This document shows positions 26,421 to 33,016 of a stretch of DNA of 64,000 nucleotides, one piece after another. The stretch is taken from the NCBI GenBank assembly GCA_937890835.1, contig CALADF010000044.1:62001-126000 (forward strand), in the 5' to 3' direction. The stretch's first letter is position 1, and every line of letters begins with the position of its first letter. The stretch comes from an uncultured bacterium. GTDB taxonomy: Bacteria; Actinomycetota; Coriobacteriia; Coriobacteriales; Eggerthellaceae. The notes beneath the pieces were generated by a model. That model was not told the origin of the DNA. It worked only from the letters and a program-made list of their open reading frames with translations, and searched no databases. A program made the translations under genes and the position numbers.

Positions 26421-27359
26421 TTATTTATACGAGTAGAAGCCCTCGCCCGCGTTCACCCCCGTTTTGCCCTCGTCGATGTAGCGCTTCAACGTGGCGGCGA
26501 TCTTGCCGGGCGTGGTGTCGAGGTCGGCGGCCTGCGGGTTCATCGACACGATGTTGTAGGCCGTGGTCAGTCCCACGATATCGAGGATGCGGAAGGGCCC
26601 CAGCGGCGCGCCGGTCGCCAGCATCCACGTTTTGTCGATGGTCTCGGGATCGGCCACGTCGTTGGCCAGCAGCGCTTGCGCCGAGTTCAAAAACGGTACG
26701 AGCAGACTGTTCAGGATGTAGCCCGGCTGTTCCTTGCGCAGCTTGAGCGGTATCATTCCGATGGCCTCGGCGAATTCAACCACCTCGTTGTAAGCTTGCG
26801 CGTCGGTGTCCGCGTGCCCCATGACCTCGGCGGTGTTGTTGCGCCAGATCTCGTTGGCGAAGTGCAGCGCGAGGTATTGCGCGGGCCTGCCCGTCGCCTC
26901 GGCGAACATGCTCGGGAGCAGCGTCGAGGAGTTCGTGACGAGGATGGTCTTGTCCGGCATGACCTCGGCCAGCTTGCCGTAGAAGTCGATCTTCTGAGCG
27001 GGATCCTCGGCGATGGCCTCGATGACGAGGTCGGCGTCTCCGGCGGCTTCCTCGAAACTCGTGGTGAAGGTGATGCTCGCGAAGGCTTCTTCCGCTCGTT
27101 TTTTCAGCAGGTCGATCTCCTCGACGGAGATGTCGGGAGAGGCGGCCAGCCCGCGGCAGTACGCCCGCGCATCGGTCTTCATGGCCTCGAGCGTGTTCAG
27201 GTAAATGCCGAGCAGACGCTCGAATTTAGGCTTCGCGCGTTCGATGGAGGCTTCCGAGCGCACCCATACGGTGACGTCGAACCCCTTGTAGGCGCTTTGA
27301 TAGGCGATCTGGCTTCCCAAGACGCCGCCACCTGCCACCGTGACGTTTTTGATTTCCAT
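26421..27359 (-). CDS. 3-hydroxyacyl-CoA dehydrogenase (NAD-dependent)
   Basis: A 312-residue protein with the two-domain HAD/HBD fold. The Rossmann nucleotide loop is VTVAGGGVLGSQIAYQSA. The catalytic His region is YLALHFANEIW, and the C-terminal domain includes GYILNSLLVPFLNSAQALL and LGPFRILDIVGLTTAYNI. The family oxidises 3-hydroxyacyl-CoA to 3-ketoacyl-CoA with NAD+, or the reverse in butyrate-type fermentation. The segment after HF-x-N differs from the FadB/Hbd consensus (EIWRNN in place of NPV-type residues), so a related hydroxyacid substrate is possible. GAGGAATC lies before the ATG. Confidence 0.88.
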   Translation of the reverse strand: MEIKNVTVAGGGVLGSQIAYQSAYKGFDVTVWVRSEASIERAKPKFERLLGIYLNTLEAMKTDARAYCRGLAASPDISVEEIDLLKKRAEEAFASITFTTSFEEAAGDADLVIEAIAEDPAQKIDFYGKLAEVMPDKTILVTNSSTLLPSMFAEATGRPAQYLALHFANEIWRNNTAEVMGHADTDAQAYNEVVEFAEAIGMIPLKLRKEQPGYILNSLLVPFLNSAQALLANDVADPETIDKTWMLATGAPLGPFRILDIVGLTTAYNIVSMNPQAADLDTTPGKIAATLKRYIDEGKTGVNAGEGFYSYK

Positions 27360-27672
27360 GATTCCTCGCTTTCGCTTGAGGTTGGAGTTGGAAGCCCGAG
27401 ACGCATCGCCTCGGGAAACCCTCGAAAGTCAGCGGGTTTCGAGCATCATAGTATGGGGATCGACCTTGCGCGGGTTTCGTTGCCGGGCGGTGGCTCGCTT
27501 CCGGCGTGAGGCTGCCCCGCCCGACGAGCGGTATCGAGAGCCCGGCGAGTGCGCTTGGGGGCGCGGCGGAGGCGGCGGGGCCGCACGCGAAAGAAGCGGC
27601 GGAAGCGACGGCGCCCGCCCGCGCCGCTCTCCTCGCGCCGCCCCTCTTGCGTTTCCGATCGTCAGGCCGCTT
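27360..27672. other. Gene-free gap, nothing recognisable
   Basis: About 310 bp of GC-rich sequence between trpB2 (upstream on the minus strand) and the 3-hydroxyacyl-CoA dehydrogenase. I see no convincing hairpin, promoter or small gene. Confidence 0.4.
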
Positions 27673-29058
27673 TCACTGGATGCCCTCGATGTGCGGGATG
27701 GTGGCGAAGCCCGCTTCGAGCTCCTCGTCGGTGGGGATGTGGTCGATCATGCGCCCTTCGTTGAAGGCCTCGTAGGCGTACAAGTCGAAATACCCTGTGC
27801 CTGTGAGGCCGAACAGGATGGTCTTCCCCTCGCCGGCGTCGGCGCATTTGCGCGCTTCCTCCATGGCTGCGTAGATGGCATGCGCGCTTTCGGGTGCGGG
27901 CAGGATGGTCTCGAGCTTGGCGAACTCCTCCGCCGCGGCGAAGATGTCGGTCTGTTTGACGGCGACGGCTTCGAGGTGTCCGTCGTGCTTGAGCTTCGAT
28001 ACGGCGGGGCTCATGCCGTGGTAGCGCAGTCCTCCGGCATGGTCGGGGCTGGGCAGAAAGCCGTTGCCGAGGGTGTACATCTTGCACAACGGGCAGGTTT
28101 TGCCGGTGTCGGCGAAGTCGTAAGCGTAACGTCCGCGCGTGAGCGAGGGGCAGCTTGCCGGCTCGACGGCGATGAAGCGCGTGTCGGGGCGTTCTCCTTT
28201 CAGCTTGTCGCGCATGAACGGCGCGATGAGGCCCGCAAGGTTCGATCCGCCTCCCGCGCAGCCGATGACGATGTCGGGGTATTCGCCGATCTCCTCGAGC
28301 GCGGTGTAGCTTTCCAGGCCGATGATCGACTGGTGAAGCGCCACTTGGTTCAACACGCTGCCGAGTTGATAGCGGCCCTTGTTACCCGGCACGTTGAGCG
28401 CGCGCTCAACAGCTTCGGAGATGGCGGTGCCGAGCGATCCGGTGGATGCGGGGTTCTCCTCGAGCATCTTCCGGCCGATGGCGGTGGTGTCGGAGGGAGA
28501 AGGGGTCACGGTGGCGCCGAACGTGTTCATGATGGAGCGGCGGAAGGGCTTTTGCTCGTAGGAGCATTTCACCATGAACACGTCGAGGTCGACGCCGAAA
28601 TGCGCGGCGGCCTCCGCGAGCGCGGTGCCCCATTGCCCGGCGCCCGTTTCCGTGGTGATCTTGTCGAGATCCTGGGCGCTGGCGTAATAGGCCTGCGCAA
28701 TGGCCGAGTTGAGCTTGTGCGAGCCCGAGGTGTTGTTGCCTTCGAATTTGTAGTAGATCTTGGCGGGGGTGCCGAGCGCGCGCTCGAGGTTGTAGGCGCG
28801 GCACAGCGGCGAGGGACGGTACACCTTGTACATCTCCAGAACCGCCTCGGGGATGTCGACGTAGGCCGTTTCGTCGTCAAGCTCCTGCTTCACCAGCTCG
28901 TCGCAGAACACCGGCGCGATGTCGACGGGCGTGGCGATGTTCCCGTTGGGAAGGCGCATGGGCTCGGGCGGCTCGGGCATGTCGGCGCGCAGGTTGTACC
29001 ACTGCGTGGGAATTTGGTCCTGTCGCAGGTACAGACGGTACGGTGCTTGCTCTGCCAT
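27673..29058 (-). CDS. trpB2: TrpB2-type tryptophan synthase beta chain-like PLP enzyme
   Basis: A 461-residue PLP-dependent enzyme of the TrpB2 group, which converts indole plus serine to tryptophan, often without a TrpA partner. Motifs are the PLP-lysine segment NNTSGSHKLNSAIAQA (Lys in SHKLNS), TETGAGQWGTALAEA with the catalytic Glu context, and the phosphate-binding loop GCAGGGSNLAGL. The N-terminal extension (QIPTQWYNLRADMPEPPEPM) is typical of TrpB2. No trpA is adjacent. The start at 29058 is preceded by a ~290-base leader holding a Trp-codon leader peptide and a terminator, so its expression is probably tuned by charged tRNA-Trp. Confidence 0.95.
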   Translation of the reverse strand: MAEQAPYRLYLRQDQIPTQWYNLRADMPEPPEPMRLPNGNIATPVDIAPVFCDELVKQELDDETAYVDIPEAVLEMYKVYRPSPLCRAYNLERALGTPAKIYYKFEGNNTSGSHKLNSAIAQAYYASAQDLDKITTETGAGQWGTALAEAAAHFGVDLDVFMVKCSYEQKPFRRSIMNTFGATVTPSPSDTTAIGRKMLEENPASTGSLGTAISEAVERALNVPGNKGRYQLGSVLNQVALHQSIIGLESYTALEEIGEYPDIVIGCAGGGSNLAGLIAPFMRDKLKGERPDTRFIAVEPASCPSLTRGRYAYDFADTGKTCPLCKMYTLGNGFLPSPDHAGGLRYHGMSPAVSKLKHDGHLEAVAVKQTDIFAAAEEFAKLETILPAPESAHAIYAAMEEARKCADAGEGKTILFGLTGTGYFDLYAYEAFNEGRMIDHIPTDEELEAGFATIPHIEGIQ

Positions 29059-29165
29059 GGTTCTCACCTTTCGCTTTCGCCCGCCGACTTGGCGGGGCAT
29101 GGGGGGGGGTTCTCATCCTGCCCGCATGTTGCGAAAGGTGCGGCTTCGCTTCATCTCCCGCAACG

Positions 29166-29195
29166 AAAAGGGGCCCTCGGATCACCGAGGGCCCC
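29166..29195 (-). terminator. Attenuator terminator of the trpB2 leader
   Basis: An 11-bp perfect stem (29170-29180 with 29185-29195), 4-base loop, followed on the minus strand by TTTTCG. It lies between the Trp-rich leader peptide and the trpB2 start. The Trp-codon segment (GGTGGTGCAAG) is complementary to CTTGCACACGCACACC just before the terminator, so alternative pairing is possible. Confidence 0.85.
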
Positions 29196-29235
29196 ATGGT
29201 GTGCGTGTGCAAGATGAAGCTTCGACAACCCGATT

Positions 29236-29322
29236 TTAGATCTCCTTGCACCACCACCAAGCACATGCGCACGCCGCGACGTGAGCCGCGTTCGCGAGGA
29301 TATGCGCTTGAGCGTTGATCAA
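29236..29322 (-). CDS. trpL: trp leader peptide with three consecutive Trp codons
   Basis: A 28-residue reading frame starting at TTG 29322, with AAAGG 7 bases upstream, and ending CAWWWCKEI followed by TAA at 29236. The three TGG codons are at 29251-29259. A TATACT box 29 bases upstream and a terminator hairpin 41 bases downstream of its stop complete an attenuator ahead of trpB2. Trp is rare in random GC-rich sequence, so WWW in this position is strong evidence. Ribosome stalling at these codons under low Trp-tRNA should prevent termination. Actinobacteria such as Corynebacterium and Streptomyces have comparable leaders. Confidence 0.88.
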   Translation of the reverse strand: MINAQAHILANAAHVAACACAWWWCKEI

Positions 29323-29350
29323 AGTCGAGCCTTTCGTTCGGGTTGCGGCG

Positions 29351-29356
29351 AGTATA
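29351..29356 (-). promoter_or_regulatory. -10 box of the trpL-trpB2 transcript
   Basis: TATACT on the minus strand, placing the start of transcription near 29344, about 22 bases before the leader-peptide start. A convincing -35 is not seen. Confidence 0.55.
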
Positions 29357-29554
29357 GCACCGAAGTCGCGCGAGGCGGGGGGATTTTCCGACGGCGGAAT
29401 CCTTATCGCGGCACCGTGCATGGCGATGCCGCGGCTCGCGCGGCCGTGCGAGCCGATAAGGGCGCGGCCGGGGGCATGGTCATGCGGCGCAGCCGGGGGC
29501 CCGCCCGTGCGGTGCGCCGCCTTCGGCCGCGCACAGGTGGGTGATGCCCCGGCT

Positions 29555-30556
29555 TCAGATGTAGTCGTAGGGCATCTTCCTTTTCACGAGGTAGAAGATA
29601 AGCAGAACGGGTGCGGCGATCGGGATGCAGAAGAGGGCTGCGGCGAGGGTCGCCGTGCGCACGAGGTGAAAGACCGCGCGCCGCGTTCCCGTCAGCTCAT
29701 GTGTTTCGCAGGTCATGCGCACGAACATGCCGCCCGGGGTGGATCCTTTATGGCGCAGGGGGACGACCGTTTCCACGATGATGAAAGCCGCGATGTAGAG
29801 GGCGTTCGTCCAGCCGTAGCCGAGCACGGACGAGGGGTCCGCCTTCGCCAGGGAGAACGCGAGGTTCACGATGGCATCAGCGGTCCCGCTCGCGAGCCCG
29901 ATGATCATGAGGTCGATCCACAGCGCGACGCAGCGTCGCACGAAACCCGGCTGGTCGGTAACGTGGTCTTCGGTTGCCAGAGCTCCCGGCGGCAGGACCT
30001 TCGCCACCGCCGCGGCGATAATCCATCCGAGAAGCGCACCCGCCGTGTTCCATGCCAGGTCGTCGACGTCGAAGGCGCGGTAGGAAAACGCGTAGATGCC
30101 GAAGAGCCCGGTGAGCTGGGCTGTCTCGATGAGCAGCGAGGCCGCCAGGCCGAGCGCGACCGTCACGATGGGGCCGAGCCGCAAAAGCCTGCTCGCGATG
30201 AACCCGAGCGGCACGAAGAAGGCGACGTTCGCGACGATCTGGAACACCGCCCGCGCGCCGTCTTTCGCGATGTCGCCGATGAACGCGAGGGGGTTGTAGT
30301 TCGCGGGCACGCCGTAGGTGATGCCGGGGCCTGCGCTGCCGTCGGGGAGGGGGTAGAGCGTCAGGCAACCCAGGCCGAGCACGTAGAGCACGGAAAGGTA
30401 CGTGCCGATGACCGAGGGCGCGCGCAGGCGCCCGTCGCGGCGGTACAGCATGGCCAGGATGGGAAGGGTGAGAAACATCGAGACGAGGGGCCATAGCCCC
30501 AACGCGATGGCGAAGCTGTCGGTGAAGCCTCCGAGGAGGCGGGCGAGGAGGTCCAT
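29555..30556 (-). CDS. VanZ-RDD fusion membrane protein
   Basis: About 333 residues. The N-terminal half is a VanZ-like domain (LYPLPDG near residue 60; FDVDDLAWNTAGALLGWI near residue 160) with four to five helices. The C-terminal half is an RDD-type domain (VRRCVALWIDLMIIGLASG; HKGSTPGGMFVRMTC). VanZ in enterococci gives low-level teicoplanin resistance by an unknown route; RDD domains are found in transporters. The fused form occurs in Firmicutes and Actinobacteria and has no proven function. GAAAGG precedes the ATG at 30556. Confidence 0.88.
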   Translation of the reverse strand: MDLLARLLGGFTDSFAIALGLWPLVSMFLTLPILAMLYRRDGRLRAPSVIGTYLSVLYVLGLGCLTLYPLPDGSAGPGITYGVPANYNPLAFIGDIAKDGARAVFQIVANVAFFVPLGFIASRLLRLGPIVTVALGLAASLLIETAQLTGLFGIYAFSYRAFDVDDLAWNTAGALLGWIIAAAVAKVLPPGALATEDHVTDQPGFVRRCVALWIDLMIIGLASGTADAIVNLAFSLAKADPSSVLGYGWTNALYIAAFIIVETVVPLRHKGSTPGGMFVRMTCETHELTGTRRAVFHLVRTATLAAALFCIPIAAPVLLIFYLVKRKMPYDYI

Positions 30557-30769
30557 TGCGTGCCTTTCATGATGGTCGCCTGTGAAGCGACGTGGTTTTC
30601 CCCTCCGATTCTGAAGGCGCGGAAAGCGCCGGGCAAGCGAATCCACGCGAGCGACACGCCGGGTGACGAACATGTAAGCGGGTTTTCACCTTGCTGTAAG
30701 AGCGGGTTTACAATGGGGCTGTGGTCGGAAAAGGGCGCGGGCGCTCGCGCCGTGCGGAAGGGGGCAATC

Positions 30770-31699
30770 GTGGAGATGCCGACTGAGATCCTCATCGATG
30801 CCGCCGTGAGCCTGCCCGTTGAAACCCTCGTCGTGGTCGCGTGGACGAAGATGCTCGACATTCGTCGCGAGGAGCTGTTCTGGGTGGTCTGCCTCGTCTG
30901 CGTTGTCTGCATGGCGTGCTTGCGCTACGCGGTCGATCCCTTCGCCCGCGCCGCGGTCGATGTTTTCGCCTTGACTCTGTTCTACCTGGGCATCCCGATG
31001 CTGTTCTCACGGGGGAGCGTGGTGAGCCGTGTCATGACCTGCATCACCGTGTTCGTTGCGTCGGTCGCCGCGTTTCTCATCGCGGCGGCGATGTGGGTGA
31101 CGACGTCGGGGGCGTCTTTGACCTCCATGGAGGCGATAAGCGACCACTTCGCAAGTTACTGGTTTGCGCGCTGCGCGCATCTGGCGCTTCTGGCGGTGCT
31201 GCTGGTGCTTCTTCATCGGTTCGTCGCATCGCGCAGAGACATCGAGGCGTCGTCCGCCTCGGGTCTTTTCGTCGGCTTCGCGGCCACGCAGCTCGCGCTT
31301 TTGCTGACTATCTCGGCGGTCGGGGACCATCTGGCCAATTGCGGTCTGGAAGGCGACGGCCTGACGCTGTTCCTGCTCTCGGGCGGGTCGGTGCTCTCGG
31401 TGCTGTGCATATGCATCGATGCGGTTTTGTTCGCGGTGATCGATCGCTACGATCGCAGGATGGCCGAGGAGCGCTACCTGCGGGCGCTTGAGCGTCAGTT
31501 GGAATGGCGCATGCGCCGCTACGACGACATGGCTGCGGAGATGGAGAGCATCGCGCGCGTCCGGCACGATCTGCGCAATCAGCTGCAGGTGGTGACTATC
31601 TTGGCGAGAAAAGGGGAGCGCGCGGCCGCACGGGAGCACCTGCGCTCGATGGTGGAGCTCACGGAGTCCGTGCTGGGGGAGGGTGGTTCCCATGGTTGA
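30770..31699 (+). CDS. AgrC-like sensor kinase half: membrane domain plus phospho-acceptor His, no ATPase domain
   Basis: About 309 residues. Six or so hydrophobic helices fill the first ~215 residues. A coiled stretch (EERYLRALERQLEWRMRRYD) then leads to ARVRHDLRNQLQVV, the H-box of the HPK10/AgrC kinase group, with His near residue 265. The protein ends about 40 residues later with none of the N, G1 or G2 ATP-binding boxes. The next gene, overlapping by 8 bases, supplies an ATPase domain but lacks the His, so the two look like one kinase split in two. GTG 30770 has GGAAGGGG 5 bases upstream; ATG 30776 is the alternative. Confidence 0.82.
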   Translation: MEMPTEILIDAAVSLPVETLVVVAWTKMLDIRREELFWVVCLVCVVCMACLRYAVDPFARAAVDVFALTLFYLGIPMLFSRGSVVSRVMTCITVFVASVAAFLIAAAMWVTTSGASLTSMEAISDHFASYWFARCAHLALLAVLLVLLHRFVASRRDIEASSASGLFVGFAATQLALLLTISAVGDHLANCGLEGDGLTLFLLSGGSVLSVLCICIDAVLFAVIDRYDRRMAEERYLRALERQLEWRMRRYDDMAAEMESIARVRHDLRNQLQVVTILARKGERAAAREHLRSMVELTESVLGEGGSHG

Positions 31700-32663
31700 C
31701 GATCTTTCCTGGAACGACCCCGAGTTGATGTTGTCCGTCGCGTTGTCGACGGCCTCGTTTTGCGTGATCTTGTTCGCGCTCGTCATGGCGCTGCGCGGCT
31801 CCCGCGGGCTTGGGCTCTCCCACAGCCTGGCGAGCCTGCTGTTTCCTCTAAGCCAGCTGATCTTGGTGACGTTCATCAACGTGTCGCTGGTCATAGGCCC
31901 TCTTTCGCCGGTTATGAACGTGGCGGTGCTCGTCGTGAGCGTGCTGTGCGCCGTGAGCGACCATTTCCTCTTCAAGGGTTTGCGAGCGGCCGGCGAACAC
32001 GATGCGGTGGAGGGTCAGGCGAGGCTTGTGCGCGAGCAGGTCGAGGCTCAGCGCGCGTACGAGCGCCGCCTGGACGCCGATCGTGCGCGGACGCGCGCCG
32101 CCCGCGCGCTTATCATGAAGGAACTGCGCGAGGCGGAGGCCATGCTCGACGATGACGGCGATGTGGCTGAGGCTCTCGATCGCGCGACGTGCGCGATCGC
32201 GCGCATGGACGGTGCGAAGCGGTTCTGCGCGCATCCGATGATCGACGCGCTGTTGTCGGCGAAGGCCGAGGAGTGCGCGCGTCGCGACGTGCGCTTCTGC
32301 GTCAAGGTCAACGTGCCCGCAGGGAGCTTCCTCCCGAGCGCCGATCTGTGCGCCGTCTTCGCTAACATGCTCGACAACGCGATAGCGGCCGCGTCGCGCG
32401 CTGCGGGGGAGGCGCGCTTCGTCGATGTGAGGGCGCGTGTGGAGTCGGGCCGGTTCACGCTTCTGGTCGCGAACGGATGCGCTTCGGGCGAGCGGTGCGT
32501 CGATTCCCGCCGTACTTCGACGCGCCGCTCGTTTTCGGACGAGCACGGATGGGGCATGCTGATCGTCGAGAACATCGTCACCCGCCACGGCGGCGTCTTC
32601 GACGTCGCGATGCGCGAGGGCGCCTGCGAGGCGTGCGCGTCGATGCGCGTCGACGGGGCCTGA
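31692..32663 (+). CDS. AgrC-like sensor kinase half: membrane domain plus GHKL ATPase, phospho-acceptor His missing
   Basis: About 323 residues. Four hydrophobic helices at the N-terminus are followed by a helical hairpin and an HATPase domain: N box FANMLDNAIAAASRA, then HGWGMLIVENIVTRHGG (G2-like box). The helical hairpin occupies the place of the usual dimerisation/H-box domain but reads RTRAARALIMKELREAE, with no histidine. The preceding gene has the H-box and lacks the ATPase, and the genes overlap by 8 bases. A GGGGGAGGG ribosome site precedes the ATG. No response regulator is adjacent; a LytTR regulator, the usual partner of this kinase class, is at 58964-59683. Confidence 0.82.
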   Translation: MVDDLSWNDPELMLSVALSTASFCVILFALVMALRGSRGLGLSHSLASLLFPLSQLILVTFINVSLVIGPLSPVMNVAVLVVSVLCAVSDHFLFKGLRAAGEHDAVEGQARLVREQVEAQRAYERRLDADRARTRAARALIMKELREAEAMLDDDGDVAEALDRATCAIARMDGAKRFCAHPMIDALLSAKAEECARRDVRFCVKVNVPAGSFLPSADLCAVFANMLDNAIAAASRAAGEARFVDVRARVESGRFTLLVANGCASGERCVDSRRTSTRRSFSDEHGWGMLIVENIVTRHGGVFDVAMREGACEACASMRVDGA

Positions 32664-32736
32664 CGATGCGCGCGTAGGTTCGCTCCGCTCGATGCGCTAT
32701 CATGGCGAGCGATTGTCGATGGGGGGAGGTGCGAAG

Positions 32737-32901
32737 ATGGGCAACCCGATGAGCAGGGAAGAGTGGGCGCGGCGAGGGCGGGCCACTCGGATGAAGGCGA
32801 ACACGAGACCTGTCGACATGCGCGTCGCGAAGGGCATCGGCCCGAACAAGGCGAGCGGACGCAAGGGCGGCATCGGCCGCCAAGGGTCGAAGCGGGGCTG
32901 A
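32737..32901 (+). CDS. 54-residue basic, glycine-rich protein of unknown function
   Basis: A short frame with a strong ribosome site (GGGGGGAGGT, 6 bases before ATG). The first half is helical-looking (MSREEWARRGRATRMKAN) and the last ~20 residues are Gly/Lys/Arg-rich (ASGRKGGIGRQGSKRG). About a third of the residues are Lys or Arg and none is Cys. It could bind RNA or the ribosome; I do not recognise a family. It stands between the kinase pair and helD, with helD starting 115 bases later. Confidence 0.65.
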   Translation: MGNPMSREEWARRGRATRMKANTRPVDMRVAKGIGPNKASGRKGGIGRQGSKRG

Positions 32902-33016
32902 CGCGCTTTGCTCGTCGCGTGGTGATTCGCGGCTGACGTTCGCCCGTGCCGCCGAGACGTCTCAAGCGTGTCTATAATCGGTCGGTGCTGTACGAATCGG
33001 GCGAGGAGAGGACGCG

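Noticed and set aside
29059..29345. T-box or other riboswitch upstream of trpB2
   Set aside because: No T-box-type conserved sequence is visible; the leader peptide with WWW explains the region better.
30560..30769. Longer N-terminus for the sensor half gene starting near 30560
   Set aside because: The upstream stretch overlaps the ribosome site and promoter of the divergent VanZ-RDD gene and is not membrane-like.
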